Source: Gemmatimonadales bacterium UBA7889 (lineage in GTDB: Bacteria; Gemmatimonadota; Gemmatimonadetes; Longimicrobiales; Gaopeijiaceae). Taken from it: 21,276 nucleotides of DNA. Below the pieces are notes generated by a model that was not told the origin of the DNA, made no database searches, and saw only the letters and a list, made by a program, of their open reading frames with translations. Below, piece after piece: positions 8,721 to 14,329 of this stretch. Position numbers and translations under genes: made by a program. The DNA is taken from the NCBI GenBank assembly GCA_002501085.1, contig DLRL01000058.1, positions 1 to 21,276 on the forward strand. The letters run 5' to 3'. Every line of letters starts with the position of its first letter. Within the stretch, counting starts at the first letter, position 1.

Positions 8721-9569
8721 TCAAGTGGATCTTACCTGCCGGCTGAAAATGTCTTGGTTCACGGAAGCGCGTTTCCGCCCGCTCCATATGACCGAGTAGA
8801 GGACCAATAGGATCATGGACCCCACTAGACCTGCAGTGAACAACTTGATGCCATATGCCCTGGGACGATGGAGCCCCTGCTCCGCATCCGCTCGCTCCAG
8901 GAAGGCTACTAATGCATCCACCTCTTCTTCGGTAATAGGTTTGTCCCGGTAGGCCTGCTGCATTATCGGAAACGGTGGGTTTGCGATAATCGCGCGAACA
9001 CCCGGAGCTCCTAGTCTTGAGAACACCGTGGTTAATTCTCTAGCCAAGATCCCGCCACCGATGACTGCATCGTTGATCACTTCATGGCAGCCGTTACAGG
9101 TCGGCCCTCCACCTACAAGCCGAGTATTGCCCTGGAAGAGGGCCATCCCGAAGAAAACTTGGTCCTCAGTAATGGGGGCATCTGACAACACTGTGGTGTT
9201 GACGCTTAAGGCTCCACTTGCGTCAGTGATGAAATCTAGAACCGACTCGGCCTGAGCGCGCGTGGTACCAAGATTCGGCATCGGCACCAAGTATTCAGCC
9301 AGAAGGCGATTGGCGATCGTGTCACCCTCTGCGATCAAGCGGTCCGGCTCCATGATGACCGACAACAACCACTCGCGATCCCTGCGGTCCTCGACCCCTT
9401 CAAGGCCAGGACCTACCAAACGATCAGTGTTTGTGGTGTGGCATGCCGCGCAGGTTGATCGAAAAAGTTCCTCGCCCATCGCCTGAGCCTCAACAAGCGT
9501 AGAGGGAAACGCGACAGCAAAGAGTATCGGTAAAACCAACCCGATCTGCCTCCCTGTAGCTCCTCTCAT
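8721..9569 (-). CDS. narC: Membrane-anchored diheme cytochrome c (NarC-like), first gene of the nar operon
   Basis: Exported diheme c-type cytochrome of 282 residues. It has a signal peptide (cleavage probably near VEAQA, about residue 30), a first heme site CAACH at residues 40-44 with MPNLG as possible distal Met, and a second site CNGCH at 158-162 with PIMQQAYRD as possible Met. One hydrophobic C-terminal span (about 240-262) ends in a basic cytosolic tail (SGRKRAS). The protein is thus a two-domain periplasmic cytochrome held to the membrane. A diheme cytochrome at the head of narGHJI is known in Thermus as NarC, where it is needed for nitrate reductase assembly and electron transfer; function here is inferred from this. 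I chose ATG at 9569 because GGAGG lies 7 nt upstream; an in-frame GTG directly before it (9572) would add one residue. Confidence 0.9.
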   Translation of the reverse strand: MRGATGRQIGLVLPILFAVAFPSTLVEAQAMGEELFRSTCAACHTTNTDRLVGPGLEGVEDRRDREWLLSVIMEPDRLIAEGDTIANRLLAEYLVPMPNLGTTRAQAESVLDFITDASGALSVNTTVLSDAPITEDQVFFGMALFQGNTRLVGGGPTCNGCHEVINDAVIGGGILARELTTVFSRLGAPGVRAIIANPPFPIMQQAYRDKPITEEEVDALVAFLERADAEQGLHRPRAYGIKLFTAGLVGSMILLVLYSVIWSGRKRASVNQDIFSRQVRST

Positions 9570-9588
9570 CACCAGGCCTCCACTTCAG

Positions 9589-9606
9589 AAAGGTCACTTT
9601 ACCTTT
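9589..9606. promoter_or_regulatory. Perfect 6-6-6 inverted repeat upstream of narC
   Basis: AAAGGTCACTTTACCTTT has 6-bp arms (AAAGGT/ACCTTT) around a 6-nt spacer. It lies 20-37 bp before the narC ATG, just upstream of its GGAGG. It does not match NarL heptamers or an FNR site. It could be an operator overlapping the transcription start, or a weak leader hairpin. On the minus strand TAAAGT within it is a possible -10 element. Confidence 0.35.
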
Positions 9607-9617
9607 TTACAGCACTT

Positions 9618-9633
9618 AGTGAACAATTTCACA
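9618..9633 (-). promoter_or_regulatory. CRP/FNR-family-type binding site upstream of the nar operon
   Basis: Read on the minus strand this is TGTGAAATTGTTCACT, matching TGTGA-N6-TCACA at all but the last base. The inner GTGAA/TTCAC arms are a perfect dyad. Its centre is about 56 bp upstream of the narC ATG, which would put it roughly 37-41 bp upstream of a plausible transcription start, the usual activator position. Nitrate respiration operons are commonly switched on by CRP/FNR-family proteins (FNR, DNR, Thermus DnrS/DnrT). The regulator gene is not in this window, so the assignment is inference from pattern and place. Confidence 0.45.
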
Positions 9634-9711
9634 AGGCGAAGTTACAGACCGAGGACAAGCTCTTCAGTCGGGTAGAAGACTTGGGTTGTTGTGGGGTGGA
9701 TCAGGCAATTC

Positions 9712-9732
9712 TTGTAGGACGATCCCCTACAA
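9712..9732. promoter_or_regulatory. 7-7-7 inverted repeat between the regulator gene and narC
   Basis: TTGTAGG and CCTACAA flank a 7-nt centre. It begins 29 bp after the response-regulator stop and 143 bp before narC. A second, wider pair, GGTAGAAG (9671-9678) and CTTCTACC (9742-9749), encloses it. There is no T-run after the stem on the minus strand, so it is a poor intrinsic terminator. TAGG-N7-CCTA resembles the general form of NreC/NarL-family sites but with different spacing. It may be an operator for the adjacent regulator or an mRNA 3' hairpin. Confidence 0.3.
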
Positions 9733-9760
9733 AAAGCTCGGCTTCTACCTCCCCCTCTTA

Positions 9761-10414
9761 CTAAATCTGCTTCAACAACCCTACTCGTAAGGCAAACCGG
9801 ACAAGTTCGCTGCGGTGGCTTAATCCCAGCTTTTGCATGATTCGCGATCGGTATGTATCCACGGTCTTGGGGCTGATAAACAACTTCTTACCTATCTCTC
9901 GGGAGCTAAACCCTTCCGCTGTAAGTGCAAGCACCTCCTGTTCTCGGCTACTTAGAGTGTGTAGCGACACCTTGTCGTCACTCTCATCTTCCTTATAACG
10001 CTTAAGCAACAAAGTCGTAGCTGTGGGAGGCAGGAAAACCTGCCCCCGAGCAACAACCTTGATCGCCTCTAGCAGGTCGGTATCTGCGCTTGTCTTAGTC
10101 AAGTATCCACTTGCGCCTGCCTCCACGACGGGCACTAGGTACTCTTCTTCAGCATGTACCGTGAGTACCAGAACTTTTGTATCGAATCCGAGTGCTGCGA
10201 TCCTGCGCGTTGCCTCAAGTCCATTGTATTCGGGCATCGAAAGATCCATCAGCACAACGTCCGGCCTCAAGCTGTGGACGCACTTCACAGCTTCGTCACC
10301 GGTCGAAGCCTCTCCCACAACGGTCATCGCGGAGTTTGCTTCGATTAATGCCTTGATACCAGCTCGGAACATAGCGTGATCATCCGCCACTACCACCGTG
10401 ATAACTTCTACCAT
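9761..10414 (-). CDS. NarL/LuxR-family response regulator
   Basis: Two-domain DNA-binding response regulator of 217 residues. The receiver domain (about 4-118) has the acidic pair Asp11/Asp12, phospho-acceptor Asp57 in VVLMDLSMPEYNG, Thr85 and Lys107. The C-terminal LuxR-type helix-turn-helix (about 150-213) reads LSSREQEVLALTAEGFSSREIGKKLFISPKTVDTYRSRI... in form, with every usual position filled. NarL, NreC and many other regulators share this build. ATG at 10414 directly abuts the stop of the kinase gene (TAAATG), with GAGAGGG 4 nt upstream, so both are made together. Its place upstream of narC and beyond the oxidase operon suggests control of respiratory genes, but no target is proved by the sequence. 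Confidence 0.93.
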   Translation of the reverse strand: MVEVITVVVADDHAMFRAGIKALIEANSAMTVVGEASTGDEAVKCVHSLRPDVVLMDLSMPEYNGLEATRRIAALGFDTKVLVLTVHAEEEYLVPVVEAGASGYLTKTSADTDLLEAIKVVARGQVFLPPTATTLLLKRYKEDESDDKVSLHTLSSREQEVLALTAEGFSSREIGKKLFISPKTVDTYRSRIMQKLGLSHRSELVRFALRVGLLKQI

Positions 10415-11440
10415 TTATCCCTCTCTGCTCGCAACTGAAACATCAATCCGAATACGTGTTCCTTCCCCTGGGGCACTTTCAATCGTTAGGCGTGCACCAA
10501 TCAGGGATGACCGTTCTCGCATCCCCAATAGTCCGAGTCCTCCACCACTTTCTGATGTCTCTCCGGTAACAAAGCCTTTTCCTTTATCCGAGACCTCAGC
10601 AAAAACCGAATCCGCGTCAATCCCAACTCTCAATCTGGCACTGTTAACATCAGCGTGTCTTATGACATTTGAGAGTGCTTCCTGGACAACTCTATAGATG
10701 ACCAAACGTTCGTCCAAATCTAAGAACGGGTCGACATGGTCTAGTTCGACTTGGATCTGGAATCCAGTCCCCTCCCTCAGACTTCTCACATACGCTCCAA
10801 GCGCAGCAGCAAGACCAATCTCACCGAGTTCGGGCGGTCTGAGACCGCTCGCTATGCGTCGAACTCCGTCTGCTGCTTCTATGATGTCCTCTCTGATATC
10901 GTCTAGGAGAGATTGACGCTCCGTTTCTCCTAACTCTTCGTCACGAACTTCACGCATGCGAAGAACCAAGGTAGCGAGACGCTGAGCAGTGTCGTCATGG
11001 AGTTCACGAGCAATCCGCTGGCGTTCCTCTTCGGTGGCTAACAGGGCTCCTTTGGAGAAATATCGAAGCCTTCTTCTCTCAGTAACATCGCGCACGGCAC
11101 AAATCACCCGAAGGTCTCCCGAGGGTGATTTCCACGGGCTGAGGCTAACCTCTAAGGGGAATGTTGATCCGTTCTTACGAAGACCAGTTAAGTCATGCTG
11201 GATGCCCATAGGCCGACTCCGAGGTGAGGCGGAGAAGCCAGTCCTGTACTCTTCATGTGCCTGCCGTTGTGCTTCTGGAACGAGTACTTCGATCGCTTGG
11301 CCTATAAGTTCATCTTGCTCCCATCCGAATAGAGACTCTATCTGAGGATTGAGTTCTCGAATGATTCCCTCCGCATCAACGATCACACAGCCATCGGGCG
11401 CAGTTTCGAACACAACCCGATACTCCTCTAGTGATAGCAA
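10415..11440 (-). CDS. Soluble PAS-domain sensor histidine kinase (HisKA_3 / NarX-NreB class)
   Basis: Cytosolic sensor kinase partnering the response regulator directly downstream. No membrane span is visible, unlike NarX or NarQ. A PAS domain fills about the first 120 residues from the chosen start (EEYRVVFETAPDGCVIVDAEG ... VICAVRDVTERR in outline). Next comes the HisKA_3 dimerisation box ERQRIARELHDD, whose His is the phosphorylation site (residue 148 here, 200 in the longest frame), then an HATPase domain with ALSNVIRHA (N box), DKGKGF and GGGLGLLGMRERSSLIGA. I chose TTG at 11440: AGGAG lies 8 nt upstream and the PAS domain begins at once. The frame stays open to TTG 11596, which would add 52 residues with Cys17, 23, 27 and 35, but that start has a poor Shine-Dalgarno and would leave only 45 bp to the divergent gene. 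The signal sensed is unknown; oxygen, NO or redox are likely. Confidence 0.85.
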   Translation of the reverse strand: MLSLEEYRVVFETAPDGCVIVDAEGIIRELNPQIESLFGWEQDELIGQAIEVLVPEAQRQAHEEYRTGFSASPRSRPMGIQHDLTGLRKNGSTFPLEVSLSPWKSPSGDLRVICAVRDVTERRRLRYFSKGALLATEEERQRIARELHDDTAQRLATLVLRMREVRDEELGETERQSLLDDIREDIIEAADGVRRIASGLRPPELGEIGLAAALGAYVRSLREGTGFQIQVELDHVDPFLDLDERLVIYRVVQEALSNVIRHADVNSARLRVGIDADSVFAEVSDKGKGFVTGETSESGGGLGLLGMRERSSLIGARLTIESAPGEGTRIRIDVSVASREG

Positions 11441-11532
11441 ATTCGGGACTCCTGGGTTGCAGTTCGACGGCCTGTTGAAGGGAACATTCCCACAGTTAAG
11501 AGAGGTTTGTCCCCGACAGCCAAGAACACAGC

Positions 11533-11548
11533 TGTATTCAAGAATACA
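11533..11548. promoter_or_regulatory. Perfect 7-2-7 palindrome in the divergent kinase/stress-protein promoter region
   Basis: TGTATTCAAGAATACA has 7-bp arms with a 2-bp centre. It is 93 bp upstream of the preferred kinase start (11440) and 94 bp upstream of the divergent universal stress protein start (11642), nearly midway between them. The 7-2-7 geometry is that used by NarL-family dimers, but the bases do not fit the TACYYMT heptamer. It is a candidate operator for autoregulation by the adjacent regulator or another repressor. If the longer kinase frame were real, the site would be inside its coding region. Confidence 0.45.
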
Positions 11549-11641
11549 CTGAGCTTCGGGTGCGTACCACACTCGGCTATCGTGCAGAAGTAGCAAGCCT
11601 GAATAATCCGCCGTGATCCAGGCCTGCCAAGGAGGGCTGAA

Positions 11642-12535
11642 GTGTACACCAAGATCATGGTTCCTCTCGACGGTTCTAATCTCGCTGAATCAGCGCTTGC
11701 GCTCGCGTTTGCATTTGGTCGGAAAACCGGAGCAAGTCTCCATTTTGTAATGGTAATTGAACGGCTTTCATCAATCTTCGGGCTTGGGCGAGTGGAATAC
11801 AGGGGCGATTGGGGGCATGAATACCTCGGTAATCTAGTGGATGCCGCTGCCTCAGAAGGCAGCAAGAAATCAACGTATTCCTTGAATACTGGGAACGTCG
11901 TTGACGAACTCGAGAAAGAGCAAGACTCCAGCGGGGCCGATCTGGTAGTAATGGCCACACACGGTCGAGGGCTGATATCCCGAACATGGTTCGGAAGTGT
12001 GGCTGATGGTTTCCTGAGGCGAACCCGGGTCCCACTGCTCCTAGTACGTCCTACCGACAGCATGAGCGTTGTCAATTTTGAGACTTCCGGATCGACAGTT
12101 CTAATCCCCCTCGACGGATCCGCTCCCTCCGAATCCGCACTCGGAAACGTAATCGATCTCGGAGAGTTATTCGGAGCAGCGTACCATCTGACACACGTTG
12201 TGGTTCCACCCACTAGGATCACAACCCCGTACCTGCCGCACGCAGCTGATTCAAACGAAGTCAATGCTCATGAAGGAAGAGAGTGGGCTGCTAATTACTT
12301 GGAACTCATCGCTCGTCGAATGCGACACCGAGGGCTCCGTGTGACAACTTCGGTGGCCGTCAACCATCAAGTGGGTCAGGGCATACTCCAAGAAGCAAAC
12401 GCTGTCGGTTGCGATCTGATCTCCATGGTCACCAAAGGAAAGAATGGACTAGATCTGTTGCGGTTGGGGAGTTCGATAGACAAGGTTGTCCGACGCACCC
12501 ACGTACCAGTCCTCCTGCACCCAGCACAGGCCTAG
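11642..12535 (+). CDS. Tandem-domain universal stress protein (UspA family)
   Basis: Cytosolic protein of 297 residues with two Usp domains. The first (about 1-139) starts YTKIMVPLDGSNLAESAL and ends with VVMATHGRGLISRTWFGSVADGFLRR... in type. The second (about 150-297) starts STVLIPLDGSAPSESAL and ends VTKGKNGLDLLRLGSSIDKVVRRTHVPVLL. Both contain the PLDGS start strand and a G-rich ATP-binding-like loop ending in GS, so nucleotide binding is plausible. Usp proteins with two domains are often induced under oxygen limitation or respiratory block. Start is GTG at 11642 with GGAGG 6 nt upstream. It is transcribed away from the kinase/regulator pair and runs towards the oxidase operon. Its place between respiratory operons suggests a role in energy stress; no precise function can be given. 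Confidence 0.92.
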   Translation: MYTKIMVPLDGSNLAESALALAFAFGRKTGASLHFVMVIERLSSIFGLGRVEYRGDWGHEYLGNLVDAAASEGSKKSTYSLNTGNVVDELEKEQDSSGADLVVMATHGRGLISRTWFGSVADGFLRRTRVPLLLVRPTDSMSVVNFETSGSTVLIPLDGSAPSESALGNVIDLGELFGAAYHLTHVVVPPTRITTPYLPHAADSNEVNAHEGREWAANYLELIARRMRHRGLRVTTSVAVNHQVGQGILQEANAVGCDLISMVTKGKNGLDLLRLGSSIDKVVRRTHVPVLLHPAQA

Positions 12536-12607
12536 AAATACCCTCAATTTTTGGGGCAGAGAGAAGGGACATCAGCCTGATCGAATGCAACCCGCGGGAC
12601 CGAGCGA

Positions 12608-12760
12608 TCAAACACTCTTCTTGCTCTCAAACCGTTCTTCAGTTGTACCCCTGTAGACGAGAACACCAACCACGACCAATGCCACCATAACTCCGATTAG
12701 GATGCTGCTGGCCAGGATCATGCTTACAAATAGCTCAGATGCCTCTTGCCCATCACTCAC
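12608..12760 (-). CDS. Small single-span membrane protein at the end of the oxidase operon (50 residues)
   Basis: Short frame starting at GTG 12760 and stopping at TGA 12608-12610. The product begins MSDGQEASELFVSMILASSI, continues with a hydrophobic stretch rich in Val, Ile, Leu and Ala (about residues 11-36), then VYRGTTEERFESKKSV. It therefore looks like one membrane helix with an acidic N-terminus and a polar, basic-ended C-terminus. The GTG overlaps the subunit IV stop by 4 bp (GTGA), a strong sign of translational coupling. I know no family from the sequence alone. Small accessory subunits are common in bacterial oxidases, so it may be an oxidase subunit or assembly factor. It is easy to miss because of its length and GTG start. 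Confidence 0.65.
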   Translation of the reverse strand: MSDGQEASELFVSMILASSILIGVMVALVVVGVLVYRGTTEERFESKKSV

Positions 12761-13059
12761 CGTGGGTATTCCATCATCCGGTGGGCCGCGATCCCATCTG
12801 GAATTAGCAGGAAGACCAAGAAGGCAGTGGTAAGGAGAGTTGCAAGAACCAAAGTCAGCATGATAAAGCGTGTCTCATACTTAAGATGCATGAACCATCC
12901 GGCGATCAGCGTCGCTTTGATCATCATGGCTGTCGAAAGGACCAGGATGCCCATTCCCGTGCTGAGAGACAGGGACTCAATTCCGATCATTATGAGTGTC
13001 AAGACGAGCAAGACAACCCAAATCATCCAATACACCCTATAGGAAACAGTTTCTTCCAT
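12757..13059 (-). CDS. Cytochrome c oxidase subunit IV (prokaryotic type)
   Basis: Small integral membrane subunit of 100 residues with three hydrophobic spans (about 10-27, 35-57 and 65-87). The family core MMIKATLIAGWFMHLKYE at about residues 45-62 is diagnostic for prokaryotic cytochrome c oxidase subunit IV of the caa3/aa3 kind. It has no redox centre; the family is thought to support assembly or stability. ATG at 13059 has GAGG 4 nt upstream and lies 9 bp after the subunit III stop. Its stop overlaps the next, 50-residue frame by 4 bp. The gene order II-I-III-III-IV places it in the same transcript as the catalytic subunits. Confidence 0.92.
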   Translation of the reverse strand: MEETVSYRVYWMIWVVLLVLTLIMIGIESLSLSTGMGILVLSTAMMIKATLIAGWFMHLKYETRFIMLTLVLATLLTTAFLVFLLIPDGIAAHRMMEYPR

Positions 13060-13068
13060 AAAACCTCG

Positions 13069-13680
13069 TCAGATCAGATAGAAGGTGGTGAATATGAAGA
13101 CCCAAATCAGGTCGACGAAATGCCAATAAAGACCAACAAGTTCAACACCTTCACTGGTGGCCTTACCTGCCCGAGCACGGAGTGCAGTGGTGATCAGGAT
13201 TCCGACCCCGATCAGGACATGGGTTCCATGAAATCCCGTGATCATGAAAAAGAAGGAAGAAAAGGCGGATGGACCCCATGGGTTGCTCGATAGTCTCGCG
13301 CCTTCATGGATGATCTGGGTCCATTCGGTAGCCTGCAATCCGAGAAATATAGCTCCTCCAAGTGCCGTGTACGACACAAAGCGGATCGCGCTCTTAAGGT
13401 TACCACGGTGCGCAGATCCGACAGCTGTCGCCATCGTGGCACTTGAGGTGATCAAGATGAACGTCATCAGACCGATCAGGGGCATGTTGAAAACATCGCC
13501 CTGATCAGGCCACGTGCCATTAGCTAGACGAATGAATAAGTAAGAAGCTAGAAATCCAGCAAAAAGCAAGGCATCGGTTACCAGAAATACCCACATCATC
13601 AGTTTCTGCCACGACATCCCAAAGGGAGACACACCCCCTTCCCAGCTTATCGTTGACGACGTCATGTCCGCCTGACTCAT
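13069..13680 (-). CDS. ctaE: Cytochrome c oxidase subunit III, canonical paralogue (CtaE/CoxP-like)
   Basis: Five-span subunit III of 203 residues, the short bacterial form. Conserved features are present: Glu119 in LQATEWTQ (the buried Glu of the family), the FHGTHV motif with His151 and His154, and YWHFVDLIWVF with His187 and Asp190 near the end. Subunit III binds lipids and supports proton uptake and long-term stability of the catalytic core; it carries no metal. ATG at 13680 has AGGAG 7 nt upstream. It is the second of two tandem subunit III genes, 10 bp after the other, and the one that keeps the usual residues. Two subunit III genes side by side also occur in the coxMNOP-type operon of Bradyrhizobium. 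Confidence 0.93.
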   Translation of the reverse strand: MSQADMTSSTISWEGGVSPFGMSWQKLMMWVFLVTDALLFAGFLASYLFIRLANGTWPDQGDVFNMPLIGLMTFILITSSATMATAVGSAHRGNLKSAIRFVSYTALGGAIFLGLQATEWTQIIHEGARLSSNPWGPSAFSSFFFMITGFHGTHVLIGVGILITTALRARAGKATSEGVELVGLYWHFVDLIWVFIFTTFYLI

Positions 13681-13690
13681 TAAGCTTCTC

Positions 13691-14302
13691 CTAGGTGATA
13701 CTCAGAAGTACCAGAAGATGAATCCATACGGCTCCCACACAGTGCCAATAGATTGCGGCGTGTGCTACGCCACGGTATTGATCGATGCCATACGCTCCTG
13801 CCAAAGCCCTACGGAGTGTCCACACCAGTACCCCGATCCCTCCCAGAACGTGGGCGCCATGAACACCCGAGAGCATGTAGAAAAAAGCAGCGTGTGTGTT
13901 GGTCGAAAGCAGGAAGCCTTGGTCATTCAAAACCGACCACGCTATCAGTTGTCCTATAAGGAACAGCACCCCAAGTGCGATTGAATAGCCCAACCAAAGC
14001 GATGCTTGAGACCCGCTGCCTCGGCTAAACGCTTTCTTGGCGCACTCCAGGAGAATCGATGAAGTGACGATGAATACAGTATTTAGCCAGACTACACTGG
14101 GAATCTGGACGGGAACCCAATCCGAACCAGTTCTACGAACGATAAGCGCCGCCGTGAACGCTGCGAAGAGCATCATGACGGTAGCCAGTACAGCCAATAG
14201 GAACATCGGATAGAGCCCAGATGACCTATGCGAAATCTTAGGTTCTGAGTTCACGGCTACATGAACCGGGATGAGGTCCGGTGTCCCGTCGAATCCGTTC
14301 AT
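13691..14302 (-). CDS. Second, divergent cytochrome oxidase subunit III (CoxO-like)
   Basis: Also 203 residues and five hydrophobic spans, with an extra polar N-terminal stretch (about 1-27). The fold motifs are shared with the next gene: SGVHGAHV (His148, His151) and IYWHCVGAVW (His187). But the family Glu is Ala121 (IGQLIAWSV against LGLQATEWT in the neighbour), and the Asp after YWH is Gly190. It thus keeps the structural motifs and has lost two conserved acidic positions. It probably sits in the same oxidase as a second III-like subunit. ATG at 14302 has AGGTGA about 6 nt upstream; it follows subunit I after 27 bp. Confidence 0.88.
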   Translation of the reverse strand: MNGFDGTPDLIPVHVAVNSEPKISHRSSGLYPMFLLAVLATVMMLFAAFTAALIVRRTGSDWVPVQIPSVVWLNTVFIVTSSILLECAKKAFSRGSGSQASLWLGYSIALGVLFLIGQLIAWSVLNDQGFLLSTNTHAAFFYMLSGVHGAHVLGGIGVLVWTLRRALAGAYGIDQYRGVAHAAIYWHCVGAVWIHLLVLLSIT

Positions 14303-14329
14303 TTTAAATCACCTGAAAACGCTGATCCT

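Noticed and set aside
9712..9732. Intrinsic terminator for the response-regulator gene
   Set aside because: The stem is at a suitable distance, but the T-run lies before rather than after it on the minus strand.
11428..12264. Minus-strand frame of 278 codons opposite the universal stress protein
   Set aside because: The plus strand shows two Usp domains with conserved motifs; this frame is Ser/Arg/Thr-rich and featureless.
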